A program made the translations under genes and the position numbers. Below, in pieces: positions 1 to 9,193 of a DNA stretch of 59,361 nt. Origin of the DNA: JALYUA01 sp038239305 (lineage in GTDB: Bacteria; Acidobacteriota; Thermoanaerobaculia; UBA5066; Gp7-AA6); assembly GCA_038239305.1 (NCBI GenBank), contig JBBSEW010000016.1, forward strand, positions 1 through 59,361. Reading direction: 5' to 3'. Each line of letters begins with the position of its first letter. Position 1 is the first letter of the stretch. Under the pieces are notes generated by a model, which saw only the letters and a list, made by a program, of their open reading frames with translations, ran no database searches and had not been told where the DNA came from.

Positions 1-40
1 AAAGACAAGATTGGAGAGAGGGAGTCTGACTGACGCGCCT

Positions 41-64
41 TCCCCCTCTCCCGGCGGGAGAGGG
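41..64. repeat. GC-rich inverted repeat (CCCTCTCCC / GGGAGAGGG)
   Basis: A perfect 9-base stem (44-52 with 56-64) closes a 3-base loop, followed by a G-rich tail. Hairpins of this CCCTCTCCC type are widely dispersed between genes in high-GC bacteria. It has no T-tract on either side, so I do not call it an intrinsic terminator. Positions 1-237 otherwise hold no gene I can support. Confidence 0.5.
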
Positions 65-145
65 CCGGGGTGAGGGGCGTCTTCATCCCGATCTTCCGAT
101 TCTCCTCCCATCCACCCGATTCCCGATAGTTCGTTAGTTCGATTG

Positions 146-247
146 ATCGCGAGATCATGAGATCGCGAGATCGCGAGATCGCGAGATTCGAACAAAGTGC
201 GCGATGCTCTACTAAATCCGATCATCCGATCATCCGATCACCCGATC
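146..247. repeat. Intergenic octamer repeat array
   Basis: Five 8-base units of the ATCGCGAG type (146-185, one variant ATCATGAG) are followed after about 30 bases by four units of the ATCCGATC type (216-247). The stop codon of the phosphohexomutase gene (238-240, complement) lies inside the second array. The first array and its flank are almost the exact reverse complement of the array at 16199-16284. Confidence 0.85.
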
Positions 248-1662
248 CCCTTGATTGACGCGAAGCGTTCCAGCCTCTCCTGCGCCTCCTCCAGAACTCT
301 CTCGACCGTCGCCTCGTCCTCGTGCTCACAATAGAGCCGGATTATCGGCTCTGTGCCGGAGAGGCGGTGGAGGAGCCAGCCTTTCTCTCCGAAGAGGTAC
401 TTGACGCCATCCTTGTCGCGGACGGCGGTGACCTTTTCCCCGGCGACGCTCGCGGGCGGCTCATCGCGGGCGTGCTGTACGAACGCCGCGACGACGGAAA
501 CCGGAAGGTGGACGTCCCGGCGTCCGTAGGAAAATTCGCCGAACTCGGCGGCGAGTTCCGCAAGCGCGCCGTCGAGGTCCCGGCCCGAGAGGGCGAGGCT
601 TTCGATCAGCAGAAGCGCGTTTAAGACACCGTCCCGCTCCGGGAGATGAAACGCGAAGGCATACCCGCCGCTTTCCTCGCCGCCCGCGCTCGCTTCTCCC
701 CGGTCCATCAGGTCCGCGACGTACTTGAACCCGATCGCGGTCTCGTGGAGAGGCACCCCGAGCGTCGCGGCGATGCGATCGATCAGGAGGGAAGTCGAAA
801 ACGTCTTCGCGATGCCTCCGGTCAGGCCTCGCCGGCGGTACGCGTGGAGAAGGAGGAGCGCGAGCACGCGGTGCGGTGACACGAAGCCACCGCGCCGGTC
901 GAGGACCCCGAGGCGGTCCGCGTCGCCGTCCTGCGCCACCGCGAATTCGAGGCTCTCCGCCCGAACCCGCTCCGCCGCGGCGGCAAGGTTGGCGGCGATC
1001 GGTTCCGGATTCACTCCGCCGAACAGAGGGTCGCGACCGGCCCGGAACGGCACGGCGCGCGTGCGGCCGCCCGTAACGATGTCCGGCAACATCGTTCCCG
1101 CGGCGCCGTGCATGGAGTCCGCGAGAAACGAAAGCCCCGCCGCCCGGATCGCGGAGAGATCGACGCGCGACGCCAGCGCTTCCCGGTAGGGCGTGAGCAA
1201 GTCCGTGGCGCGAATGGGAGCCGCTGGCATCTCGCCCGCAGGAGTCGGACCGGGGTTTTCCATCCGGCGGGCGACGCGCTGGTACAGCTCCGGCGGCGCG
1301 CTGCCGCCGAAATGAGACTTGATCTTGAATCCGTTGTAGATGCCCGGATTGTGGCTGGCGGTGATCGCGACTCCTCCCGCCAGGCCGAGCTCATGGACGT
1401 GAAAGGAGACGGCCGGCGTCGGAATCGCGCCATCCGTGAGCAGGACCTCGGTTCCGGCGCGGGCGAACGTCTCGGCCGCGCGGCGCGCGAATTCCGGCGA
1501 AAAGAATCGCGGGTCGTGGCCGACGACGATGCGGCTCGTGTCGCCCGGCGAGAGCTCGCGATACACGGCAGCCGTTGCCGCCGCCACGCGCTCGATCATG
1601 CGAAACGTGCAGCCTTCGGCGATGATGCCGCGCCAGCCGTCCGTCCCGAGCGGGAAACTCAA
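238..1662 (-). CDS. Phosphohexomutase (phosphoglucomutase/phosphomannomutase family)
   Basis: A 474-residue alpha-D-phosphohexomutase, which interconverts hexose 1- and 6-phosphates for glycan precursor supply. All four family motifs are visible: the phosphoserine loop TASHNP (101-106, Ser103), the metal site DGDADR (245-250), the sugar loop GEESGG (328-333) and the C-terminal phosphate loop RLSGTEP (433-439). Length is normal for the family. The start is TTG, overlapping the deacetylase stop as TTGA, so the two genes are probably co-translated. Glucose, mannose or glucosamine specificity cannot be decided by eye; I see no reason to prefer glmM. Confidence 0.9.
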   Translation of the reverse strand: MSFPLGTDGWRGIIAEGCTFRMIERVAAATAAVYRELSPGDTSRIVVGHDPRFFSPEFARRAAETFARAGTEVLLTDGAIPTPAVSFHVHELGLAGGVAITASHNPGIYNGFKIKSHFGGSAPPELYQRVARRMENPGPTPAGEMPAAPIRATDLLTPYREALASRVDLSAIRAAGLSFLADSMHGAAGTMLPDIVTGGRTRAVPFRAGRDPLFGGVNPEPIAANLAAAAERVRAESLEFAVAQDGDADRLGVLDRRGGFVSPHRVLALLLLHAYRRRGLTGGIAKTFSTSLLIDRIAATLGVPLHETAIGFKYVADLMDRGEASAGGEESGGYAFAFHLPERDGVLNALLLIESLALSGRDLDGALAELAAEFGEFSYGRRDVHLPVSVVAAFVQHARDEPPASVAGEKVTAVRDKDGVKYLFGEKGWLLHRLSGTEPIIRLYCEHEDEATVERVLEEAQERLERFASIKGIG

Positions 1663-3074
1663 CGCGGAGACGTCGCCGCGGCGGATCGCAGGGCCGCGAG
1701 GCGATCCTCGGTCATGCCCTGCCGATCGAGGAACTCGGATGCGCGGGCGAATCGAAATCCCCGCTCGGAGAGGCCGCGCAGGAGAGAGGGGATCCGCGGG
1801 GCGACCGGATCCTCGCGATCGCTGCCGAGGTGGAGCAGCACGATACCGCCGTTCTCCGCGCGTTCGACGAGCGCTTCGACCACGCGGGATGAGCTGCGGT
1901 AGCCCGGGGCGCGCGGGTCGGAGATCCAGTCCAGTCCGTCCAGCCCGGCGCGGCCGCCGGTCCAGCCCACATGCCAGTAGCCGGCCTCCGCGGCCCAGCG
2001 CCGGATCTCCTCGTTGTGCTCGCCGAACGGCGCGCGCCAGAATGGCGCCATTTCCTTGCCCGTGGTTTCCTGGAAGAGCCTCTCCGTGCGGGCGAGCTCG
2101 CGGGTGAGGAAGGCGCGGTCGACCTCCGGCCGCGTGGCCTGACGGCCGTCCCGCGCGTAGGTTGTGAGATGGGGGTGAGTGTCCGTGTGATTTCCGACCT
2201 CGTGCCCGTCGGCGACGATCCTCCGGACGAGATCCGGATACCGGCGGATGAACTCACCCGTCAGGAAAATCGTGGTCTTCACGCCCGCCTCGCGGAGAGC
2301 GTTCAGGATGTCGCGGGCTCCCCGGTCGGAGGAGCCGGCGTCGAACGACACGAGCACCTCGCGGCGATCCGCGGGACCTCGGGAGAGGTCGGGGATGGAG
2401 GGGCCTCGCTCGCCCCGGGGAGCGGGAGACACGCGGGAGGCGTCGCGAAGAGCGCGAGCCGCCGAGGGCACGGTCGAGGCCGCCGCGTCCTCCGCCGGCC
2501 GGTCGGGGGAGACTGGCAGGTCGCTCCCCGCGCTTCCCGCGAGAGCGTCGCCGCCAGCGGGCGCGGCGAGCGGCAGGGTTCCCACACGATAGGGACCGGA
2601 CGCCCGAATTCCCTCGAATCGAAAGTGGCCGTCTACGGCGAGCGCCGTCCCCGCGAACCGGGCTCCGGCGAAGAGGAAAACGGCCGCGCCCGGCGGAGCC
2701 GTTCCTTCGATGGCGGCGCCGGCGGCCGACGGCGTGACGCGGTCGACGCGCGCCGGGGCAGGCCGGTGAAGAGGCGAAAACGGTGCGGCGGTGCTCAATC
2801 GATCGAGCTCCCGCACCGTCCGGAGAGCCAGCACGGCGGGAGCGGAGCAGGCCAGGAGAACGACGACGACGGCGAGCCGGCCGGGAACGGGCCGCAGGAG
2901 TTGCCCGCGGATCATCGACCGGATTGCGGCCCGGCCGGCATCCCGCGCGCAACGGGTGGCGCAATAGAGGTGTCCCCGCATCTTCACTTCGCACAGCCGG
3001 CAGATCGGCGTGCGGCAGTGATGGCAGCTCCGATGGGCGCGCCGTTTCCCATGGACCGGACACGGGACGTTCAT
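1659..3074 (-). CDS. Zinc-ribbon, membrane-anchored polysaccharide deacetylase (NodB domain)
   Basis: A 471-residue protein. The first 42 residues hold seven cysteines plus histidines in B-box-like zinc-binding spacing (Cys5, 17, 20, 25, 28, 38, 42). One membrane segment follows at about 67-84, then a short beta-rich Ig/carboxypeptidase-regulatory-like stretch (about 120-170), a Pro/Ala-rich linker, and a NodB deacetylase domain from about 238. The NodB metal triad is intact: Asp246 in SFDAG, His296 and His300 in NHTDTH. It should remove acetyl groups from an envelope polysaccharide or peptidoglycan outside the membrane, with the zinc ribbon in the cytoplasm. I chose ATG 3074 because the frame upstream of it runs antisense through pgsA. 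Confidence 0.8.
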   Translation of the reverse strand: MNVPCPVHGKRRAHRSCHHCRTPICRLCEVKMRGHLYCATRCARDAGRAAIRSMIRGQLLRPVPGRLAVVVVLLACSAPAVLALRTVRELDRLSTAAPFSPLHRPAPARVDRVTPSAAGAAIEGTAPPGAAVFLFAGARFAGTALAVDGHFRFEGIRASGPYRVGTLPLAAPAGGDALAGSAGSDLPVSPDRPAEDAAASTVPSAARALRDASRVSPAPRGERGPSIPDLSRGPADRREVLVSFDAGSSDRGARDILNALREAGVKTTIFLTGEFIRRYPDLVRRIVADGHEVGNHTDTHPHLTTYARDGRQATRPEVDRAFLTRELARTERLFQETTGKEMAPFWRAPFGEHNEEIRRWAAEAGYWHVGWTGGRAGLDGLDWISDPRAPGYRSSSRVVEALVERAENGGIVLLHLGSDREDPVAPRIPSLLRGLSERGFRFARASEFLDRQGMTEDRLAALRSAAATSPR

Positions 3075-3155
3075 GGCGCTATTATCTCCGGGTGCGCACT
3101 TCTCCGGTCCGTCCCGGCCGCCCGCGCGGGTGACGGTTTGTCCGCCCCCAGTCCC

Positions 3156-3725
3156 TTGAGGCTGAATCTCCCGAACGCCCTCACGCTGCTGCGGATCTTT
3201 CTCGTCCCGTTTCTCGTCGTCGTTCTGCTGACGAAGTTCGAGGGCCGGGAGATCGTGGCGCTCGCGATTTTCCTGACGGCGACCCTGACCGATTTCCTGG
3301 ACGGATGGCTCGCGCGCCGACGCCGCGAGATCACGACTCTCGGAACCCTGCTCGATCCGATCGCGGACAAGCTCCTGATCTCGGCGGCGTTCATCTCGCT
3401 CGTCGATCTCAATCTCGCGCCCGCGTGGATGGTGGTCGTCGTCGTCGGCCGCGAGTTCGCCGTGACCGGCCTCCGGGCGATCGCATCCGACCAGGGCGTG
3501 ATCATCGCCGCGTCGGGTTGGGGCAAGGTCAAGATGATTTCGCAGATCACGGCGATCTGCCTGCTGATCCTGTCGGAGAGATTCGATGTGCTGCTGTTCC
3601 CCGGAAAGGTGGCCCTCTGGATCGTGGTCGCGGTCGCCCTTCTGTCGGGGGCGCAATACTTCGTCATCTTCCTGAGACAGATCGTCTCGTTCTCAGGCCC
3701 TCCCTCGTCCTCGCCACCCCCGTGA
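3156..3725 (+). CDS. pgsA: CDP-diacylglycerol-glycerol-3-phosphate 3-phosphatidyltransferase
   Basis: A multi-pass inner-membrane enzyme that makes phosphatidylglycerol phosphate from CDP-diacylglycerol and glycerol-3-phosphate, the first step to PG and cardiolipin. The CDP-alcohol phosphotransferase signature is complete: DFLDGWLAR, then GTLLDPIAD after the expected spacing. The N-terminal NLPNALTLLRI is typical of PgsA. There is no ATG or GTG before the conserved N-terminus; TTG at 3156 gives LRLNLPN directly, and TTG at 3138 adds six residues. About 189 residues is usual. It is transcribed divergently from the deacetylase gene. Confidence 0.85.
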   Translation: MRLNLPNALTLLRIFLVPFLVVVLLTKFEGREIVALAIFLTATLTDFLDGWLARRRREITTLGTLLDPIADKLLISAAFISLVDLNLAPAWMVVVVVGREFAVTGLRAIASDQGVIIAASGWGKVKMISQITAICLLILSERFDVLLFPGKVALWIVVAVALLSGAQYFVIFLRQIVSFSGPPSSSPPP

Positions 3726-3785
3726 GAGCCTTTTCGTAGCGGGCCGCGGCGGAAGCGGATCCCGGAGAGCGAAGGGGGGACGGTC

Positions 3786-3818
3786 GGTAGCAGGACTGAG
3801 CTGACAACCGAGAGCCCA
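3786..3818. repeat. Short degenerate intergenic repeat (GACAACCGAGAGCC core)
   Basis: Lies between the convergent pgsA and trmB genes. The core GACAACCGAGAGCC recurs in inverted orientation near 57931-57949, and a related form (GAGAGCCGACAGCTGA) occurs at 33547-33569. The units look like loosely repeated 7-8 mers rather than a mobile element. No terminator T-tract is visible. Confidence 0.45.
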
Positions 3819-3838
3819 CAGCACCGGGTCGTTCCGCT

Positions 3839-4480
3839 TCAGTTCCTCTTGCGCAGCAGGAAGCGCGAGATCGGCCGACCTTCTTCGCGGTACTTGAGCT
3901 CGTAGTGCGTCGGCGGAGGCTCCGGCAGAGATTCCCAGGGTAGCCGCTCGAGCCCGCCCACGCTCTCGAGGACCGGGCCGAGCGAGGCACCGTAGCCCGA
4001 GTGATCCGTCGCGATCCGGATGAGCCCGCCCGGTTCGAGCCGCGCCGCGAGCATCTCGAGCGTCATGCCGTCGAGAAGCCTTCTCTTGCGCTGCTTCTTC
4101 TTGGGCCAGGGATCCGGGAAATAGATGTGGAAAGTCCTGACGGTCGCGAGAGACAGGGCCTCCGCGAAAAGGCGGCCATCCGCCCGCACCATACGGGCGT
4201 TGGGAAGGCCGGCGCGCAGGACGCGATCGCGGCAGATGCGGTAGTACGCAAGCGCCCGCTCGATCCCGAGGAAGTCGTGGTCCGGATTGGAGCGCGCGGC
4301 TTCGATCAGGAACCGGGCCTTGCCCGAGCCGATCTCGATTTCGAGAGGAGCTCCGCGTCCGGTTTCCGGCCCGGCCGAGCCCGCCGACCAGAGATCTTCG
4401 TCCGGGGTCTGTGCGGAGGAGGACGGCTGGCGGAGCGGCTCTCCGTCCGCCCGGCGCCGCCGCTCCCGGAGAAGGGTCAT
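3839..4480 (-). CDS. trmB: tRNA (guanine-N7-)-methyltransferase
   Basis: A 213-residue SAM-dependent enzyme that forms m7G46 in the tRNA variable loop. The SAM motif EIGSGKARFLIEAA is at about 49-62, and the family hallmark FPDPWPKKKQRKRRL at about 121-135. The first ~40 residues are a poorly conserved Pro/Ser-rich lead. The ATG overlaps the stop of the upstream isocitrate dehydrogenase gene as ATGA, so the two are likely co-translated. Confidence 0.92.
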   Translation of the reverse strand: MTLLRERRRRADGEPLRQPSSSAQTPDEDLWSAGSAGPETGRGAPLEIEIGSGKARFLIEAARSNPDHDFLGIERALAYYRICRDRVLRAGLPNARMVRADGRLFAEALSLATVRTFHIYFPDPWPKKKQRKRRLLDGMTLEMLAARLEPGGLIRIATDHSGYGASLGPVLESVGGLERLPWESLPEPPPTHYELKYREEGRPISRFLLRKRN

Positions 4481-5478
4481 CCCAGTCTCGCGGCGACCGC
4501 GGCGGCAAACTCCCGCGTGCCGAGCGACCCACCGATGTCGCGCGTGCGCTCTCCTGCGGCGATCGTGGCCATGAGAGCGGTTTCCATGCGGTCCGCCGTC
4601 TCGGCCATGTCGAGATGTCGCAGCATCAGGATCGCGGACAGGAGGAGCGCCGTGGGGTTCGCCTGGTTTTTCCCCGCGATATCCGGGGCGGTGCCGTGGA
4701 CGGCCTCGAAGATGGCGGTGTCCGGACCGATGTTGGCCCCGGGAACGAGGCCCAGGCCGCCGACGAGACCGGCGGCCAGGTCCGAAACGATATCCCCGTA
4801 GAGGTTCTCGAGCAGGAGGACGTCGAATGTCTCCGGAAACATCACGAGGCGCATGCAGGCGGCGTCCACGATGCGGTCGTCCGCGGCGATGTCGGGATAT
4901 CCCTCCGAGACGCGGCGGAAGCAGTCCAGAAAGAGCCCGTCCGAGAGCTTCATGATGTTCGCCTTGTGAATCGCCGTGACGCGCTTCCTCCCGTGGAGGC
5001 GGGCGTACTCGAAGGCGTAGCGGGCGATCCGCGTCGAGGCGTACTCGGTGATGATCTTGAGCGACTCGACGACTCCCGGGACGACGATGTGCTCGAGGCC
5101 GCTGTACAGGTCTTCCGTATTTTCGCGGACGATTACCATGTCGACGCCCTGGAAGCGCGTGGCGACTGTGGGGACATTTTTCACGGGCCGAAGATTCGCG
5201 TAGAGGTCGAGCGACTGTCGCAGGCGCACGTTGATCGACTGGAACCCCTTGCCGATCGGCGTTCCGACGGGACCCTTGAGCGCCACTTTGTTCTTGCGGA
5301 TCGAGTCGAGGACGCGGGGAGGCAGCGGATCGCCTTCGCCCTCTTCGGCGGCGCGGCCGACCACCGCTTCCTCGAACACGATCGGGGCGCCGGACCGCTC
5401 GATGAGAGACACGACGGCGTCGGCCACCTCGGGGCCCACGCCGTCTCCGCGAATCAGTGTCACGGTCGAATTCGGCAC
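4477..5478 (-). CDS. NAD-dependent isocitrate dehydrogenase (isocitrate/isopropylmalate dehydrogenase family)
   Basis: A 333-residue beta-decarboxylating dehydrogenase. Visible motifs are the N-terminal RGDGVGPEV, the substrate segment with REN-TEDLYSG, the metal site in LYGDIVSDLAAG, and the cofactor loop HGTAPDIAGK. Asp after HGTAP is typical of NAD-specific enzymes; NADP forms carry Lys-Tyr there. The size matches the short NAD-IDH class, which converts isocitrate to 2-oxoglutarate in the TCA cycle. No leucine-pathway genes are nearby, so isopropylmalate or homoisocitrate dehydrogenase is less likely but not excluded. Confidence 0.85.
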   Translation of the reverse strand: MPNSTVTLIRGDGVGPEVADAVVSLIERSGAPIVFEEAVVGRAAEEGEGDPLPPRVLDSIRKNKVALKGPVGTPIGKGFQSINVRLRQSLDLYANLRPVKNVPTVATRFQGVDMVIVRENTEDLYSGLEHIVVPGVVESLKIITEYASTRIARYAFEYARLHGRKRVTAIHKANIMKLSDGLFLDCFRRVSEGYPDIAADDRIVDAACMRLVMFPETFDVLLLENLYGDIVSDLAAGLVGGLGLVPGANIGPDTAIFEAVHGTAPDIAGKNQANPTALLLSAILMLRHLDMAETADRMETALMATIAAGERTRDIGGSLGTREFAAAVAARLG

Positions 5479-5515
5479 GTCTTCTTCTCCTTGGATGGGG
5501 AATCGGTTCCCGCGT

Positions 5516-6808
5516 TCACGAGTCTTTTCCGTCGGCGGTCGTCCGCGCTTCCTTCTTCTCGGGAAGGATCATGCGCACGCGGTCGATGCGCGTCGGGTGA
5601 GCCTCTTCGATTACGAAATCGGCACGTCGGCCGCGCCAGCGCTCGCCCTTCCGGGGAATCCGCCCGAAGCGCATCATGAGGTGTCCCGCGATCGTCTCCG
5701 CCTCCTCGCGCGGGAGGGCGATCCCGAACTGTTTCTCGAGGTCGTCCAGCCGGAACGAGCCTTCGAGGAGGTACTCCTGCCGGCCCGCGGCGACGAATCC
5801 CGGAGTCTCCTCCTCGTCGAACTCGTCGAGGATGGGGCCCAGGAGCTCCTCGATCGCGTCTTCGATCGTCGCGATCCCGGCCGTTCCCCCGAACTCGTCG
5901 ACGACGACGGCCATGTGCGTTCGACGTCGGCGCATCTCGCGAAAGAGATCCTCGGCCGGCTTGAACTCCGGCACGAGAAACGGAGGATCGAGGTACTTCT
6001 CGAGCCGAAAGGTCTTCTCCTCCTCGTCGGTCACGTCGAAGAGGTCCTTGGCGTGAAGAATCCCGACGACGTTGTCCAGCGTCGCGCGGTAGACGGGAAG
6101 CCTCGACAGCTTGTTCTCGCGCAGGATTCGCCGGACGTCGTCGAACGTCGCGGAATCGGGGACGCCGATCACGCGAGTCCGCGGGACCATGAGGTCGCGG
6201 ACCGTCCGGTCGCCGAACTCGAGAACGTTGTGGAGAAGGCGTTTCTCCTCGCCGTGGATGACGCCCTCGTCCGCACCGAGATTGATGACGCTCTTCATCT
6301 CCTCTTCCGTCAGGTTCGGGTCTCTCTCCGCGATGCCGAGCAGCCGCAGAGCCCGTGTCGTGACGTGGACGACGAGTGTGACCACCGGCGAAAATGCCTT
6401 CATCATCCAGGTCATCGGCACCGCGACCGCGCGCGAGATGGCGATGGGAGACGCGGCGCCGATCGCCTTCGGAGCCATTTCCGCGAAGACGAAAAGCGTG
6501 ATGGTCGAAACGGCGATCGCGGCCGGAACTCCCCATGTGTCGCCCACCCAGACGGTGGCGATGGCCGTGGCCAGCGCGGACGCCGAGCTCATCGCGAGGT
6601 TCTGGCCGATGAGGATCGTGGCCAGAAGCCCCGCCTTCTTCGCCTTGAGCGCCCGGATGAGCGCTCCCCGCCGGTCGCCGGACTCGCGCAGTCTCTGGAG
6701 GTCGATACGCGAGAGTGAAACGAGCGCGGTCTCGGCCGCCGCGAAGAACGCGGACACGAGGAGCGAGAGAACGAACAGGATCGCGAAAAGAGGGGCCCGG
6801 AGCGTCAT
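5516..6808 (-). CDS. CNNM/CorC-HlyC family protein (DUF21, CBS pair, CorC_HlyC)
   Basis: 430 residues. An N-terminal DUF21/CNNM membrane domain with about four hydrophobic helices (1-170) precedes a CBS pair (about 195-325; motif VPRTRVIGVPDSATFDDV) and a C-terminal CorC_HlyC domain (about 335-420; VVVDEFGGTAGIATIEDAIEE). Members are linked to Mg2+/Co2+ homeostasis, with the CBS pair sensing nucleotides. Older annotations as hemolysin have no support here. The ATG overlaps the upstream queG stop as ATGA. The next gene downstream starts 37 bases later on the same strand. Confidence 0.88.
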   Translation of the reverse strand: MTLRAPLFAILFVLSLLVSAFFAAAETALVSLSRIDLQRLRESGDRRGALIRALKAKKAGLLATILIGQNLAMSSASALATAIATVWVGDTWGVPAAIAVSTITLFVFAEMAPKAIGAASPIAISRAVAVPMTWMMKAFSPVVTLVVHVTTRALRLLGIAERDPNLTEEEMKSVINLGADEGVIHGEEKRLLHNVLEFGDRTVRDLMVPRTRVIGVPDSATFDDVRRILRENKLSRLPVYRATLDNVVGILHAKDLFDVTDEEEKTFRLEKYLDPPFLVPEFKPAEDLFREMRRRRTHMAVVVDEFGGTAGIATIEDAIEELLGPILDEFDEEETPGFVAAGRQEYLLEGSFRLDDLEKQFGIALPREEAETIAGHLMMRFGRIPRKGERWRGRRADFVIEEAHPTRIDRVRMILPEKKEARTTADGKDS

Positions 6809-7878
6809 CGGGCCTCGCTCCCGGTCACGTTTGCGCGGGCGCTTCCGATTCCGCTCGCATCCGTCCGGGTCGGAACGCGCCCGAGCGCCCAGCGAGCCGC
6901 GCCGGCGAGGCCCCGGTCTCCGGCGCCGGCCGCGCTCTCGAGCGACACGCGATCGGCCGGGTCAGCCGCACACCCGGCCCCGATCGCGGCGTTTCGCTGG
7001 AGGCCCCGCCAGCCGGCGCGGTTGAGCGCAGTCTGGCCGTACCGCCGCCGGAACTCGCCCCGGCCGAGACCCAGCCACTCCGCCCGGGTCGGGGCCACGG
7101 CTCCGGATCGGTCGTGCAGGGGAGCGTTCCAGGGGCACGCGTCCTGGCAGTCGTCGCAGCCAAACACGCGATCGCCGACGGCTTCCGCGATCGCAGGCGG
7201 AATCTCGCCGCGATGCTCGATCGTCCAGTAGGCGAGGCACCGGTTCGCGTCGACGATCCCGTCTTCGACAATCGCGCCGGTCGGGCACGCGTCGAGGCAG
7301 CGGACGCAGGAGCCGCAGCGCTCCGCAATCGGATCGTCCGGCGGAAGGTCGAGGTCCGTCACGATCTCGGCGAGCAGGAAGAAGGAGCCGAGCGAGGGAT
7401 CGATGAGGCAGCCGTTCTTGCCGATCCAACCGAGACCGGACGCTGCCGCGAAGGAGCGTTCCGCGATCGGCGTCGAGTCGACGCAGACTCGCCAGGTAAA
7501 CGGCGCGTCCAGCCGCCGTGCGGCCGACTCGGCCATCCGGACCGCGCCCTCTCGGAGAGTCCGGTGGTAGTCCGGGCCCGACGCATAGCGCGCCACCGTC
7601 GTGCCGTCCGCCGGCCGGGACGCTCCGGCCGGGTGCGGGGCCGCGAGGCAGATCACGGAACGGGCGCCGGCGAGGATCTGGTCCGGATGAGAGCGCGCCT
7701 CCATCGTGTCCCGGAGATATCCCATCCCCGCCTGGAGTCCGCCTTCGATCCACGAGCGGAAACGCTCGAAGCCGTGAGGCGTGCCGGCGCGGGCGATTCC
7801 GCATCGGGCGAAACCCTCGCGCTCGGCTTCCTCGCGGAAAACGCGCGCGGCAAATGCCCGATCGGAATGGTGCTCCAT
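6805..7878 (-). CDS. queG: Epoxyqueuosine reductase
   Basis: The cobalamin/Fe-S enzyme that reduces epoxyqueuosine to queuosine in tRNA. Two ferredoxin-type clusters are clear: CGSCVRCLDACPTGA, and the second with FGCDDCQDACPWN. The catalytic domain precedes them and a short C-terminal region after them looks HEAT-like. I start at ATG 7878 (MEHHSDRAF), giving 357 residues, close to the usual length; an upstream ATG at 7968 would add 30 Arg/Ala-rich residues that look non-native. The stop overlaps the CNNM/CorC gene start. Confidence 0.88.
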   Translation of the reverse strand: MEHHSDRAFAARVFREEAEREGFARCGIARAGTPHGFERFRSWIEGGLQAGMGYLRDTMEARSHPDQILAGARSVICLAAPHPAGASRPADGTTVARYASGPDYHRTLREGAVRMAESAARRLDAPFTWRVCVDSTPIAERSFAAASGLGWIGKNGCLIDPSLGSFFLLAEIVTDLDLPPDDPIAERCGSCVRCLDACPTGAIVEDGIVDANRCLAYWTIEHRGEIPPAIAEAVGDRVFGCDDCQDACPWNAPLHDRSGAVAPTRAEWLGLGRGEFRRRYGQTALNRAGWRGLQRNAAIGAGCAADPADRVSLESAAGAGDRGLAGAARWALGRVPTRTDASGIGSARANVTGSEAR

Positions 7879-7988
7879 GCTGGTGTCGGCGGCCTCTTTC
7901 CGGGCTCGAGCGGCGCGAACAGGCCGGCGGGGCCGAGCCTTCGCGCGTTCTCCGAGCGACCCGAGCATGCTATAGCATCGCCGCCGAG

Positions 7989-9080
7989 GTGACGGTGGCC
8001 AAGGTCGATCGGTTCTCCCTCCGCGCGTTCGGCATTGCCTTTGCGCTCCTTCTGACCTACCTGTTGTGGCTGATTTTCCGGCCTTTCGTCAGCCCCATCC
8101 TGTGGGCGACGCTCCTCGCGTTCATCCTGTACCCCGTCAACGCGGCCCTGCGGTTGCGGCTGCGAGGCCATCGCGGGGGCGCCGCTCTTCTCCTGACCTT
8201 CGCCGTGCTGCTCGGCGTGGTCCTCCCGGCCGTGATTCTCGGGATCCTGTTCGCCCAGCAGGCCGGAGAGTTGCTCGCGAAGGTGTCGGAGACGACGGCG
8301 CGATACCAGATCGAGAAACCCGCGGATCTCTTTCGCGTGCCGGCTCTCGATCACCTCGTCCGCTGGATCGACGCGAAGACCCCTCTCTCGGCCGCGCAGA
8401 TTCAGCAGTGGCTGGTGACTTCCGCCAAGTCGCTTCTGCAGCCCCTTCTCGCGAGCGGGCGCACCGTGATTCTCGGGACGATGGAGCTCGCCGCCTCACT
8501 GCTTCTCATGCTGTTCATCCTGTACTTCTTTTTTCGCGATGGGGACGAGATGGCGCGGGACACCCTCCGGATCATTCCCGTGCAGGCCGATCGCAAGGCG
8601 CGCCTCGTGAAGCATCTCGGCGATGTCACGCGGGCCGTCGTGTACGGCTCGCTGCTGACGTCTCTCGTTCAGGGCGCGCTGATGGCGATCGCTTTCGCCG
8701 TGTGCGGTCTGCCGTCTCCGCTGGTCTTCGGCGTCCTCGCCGCGGTCCTGTCCCTGCTCCCGGTGGGGGGAACCGCGTTCGTGTGGATTCCGGCGACGAT
8801 CGTCCTCTTCGCGCAGGGACGGGTCGGCTGGGGAATCGCATTCGCGCTATGGGGCGCGCTCGTCGTCGGATCGGCCGACAACCTCCTCCGGCCGTACTTC
8901 ATCTCGGGCCGCGCGGAGATCTCGACGCTGCCCGTTTTCTTCGGCGTCCTCGGAGGAATCGGCGCGTTCGGCCCGATCGGGATGTTTCTTGGTCCGGTCG
9001 TCCTCGCGCTCGCGCTGGCGCTGATGCGTTTTGCCCAGGACGAGGGCCCTTCCGAAGAGACGGGCGTGGCGGGACTCTAG
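7989..9080 (+). CDS. AI-2E family (PerM-like) transporter
   Basis: A 363-residue membrane protein with about eight hydrophobic helices in the PerM/TqsA pattern: paired N-terminal helices, a central soluble segment (about 85-145), then a C-terminal bundle with LLPVGGTAFVWIPA and GPIGMFLGPVVLALA. The family covers an autoinducer-2 exporter and Na+/H+ antiporters, so the substrate is open. GTG 7989 is the first plausible start before the conserved helix. A TAGCAT box at 7973-7978 lies 10 bases upstream. It converges on the unknown membrane gene at 9194. Confidence 0.85.
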   Translation: MTVAKVDRFSLRAFGIAFALLLTYLLWLIFRPFVSPILWATLLAFILYPVNAALRLRLRGHRGGAALLLTFAVLLGVVLPAVILGILFAQQAGELLAKVSETTARYQIEKPADLFRVPALDHLVRWIDAKTPLSAAQIQQWLVTSAKSLLQPLLASGRTVILGTMELAASLLLMLFILYFFFRDGDEMARDTLRIIPVQADRKARLVKHLGDVTRAVVYGSLLTSLVQGALMAIAFAVCGLPSPLVFGVLAAVLSLLPVGGTAFVWIPATIVLFAQGRVGWGIAFALWGALVVGSADNLLRPYFISGRAEISTLPVFFGVLGGIGAFGPIGMFLGPVVLALALALMRFAQDEGPSEETGVAGL

Positions 9081-9193
9081 GAAAAATCTCGCGGTCCTCC
9101 CGGTCTCATGTTCTCGCGATCGATCGGGCTGTCGGATGATCGGAACATGGTTCTCGTCCGTTCGCGGGCTGAAACGTCCGGCGGCGCGATCTG

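Noticed and set aside
2248..3133. Rightward and leftward alternative frames over the deacetylase gene
   Set aside because: Long frames on both strands arise from high GC; only the leftward NodB frame has recognisable motifs.
5516..6808. Hemolysin
   Set aside because: The CNNM/CBS/CorC architecture is an ion-homeostasis type; the hemolysin label is historical.
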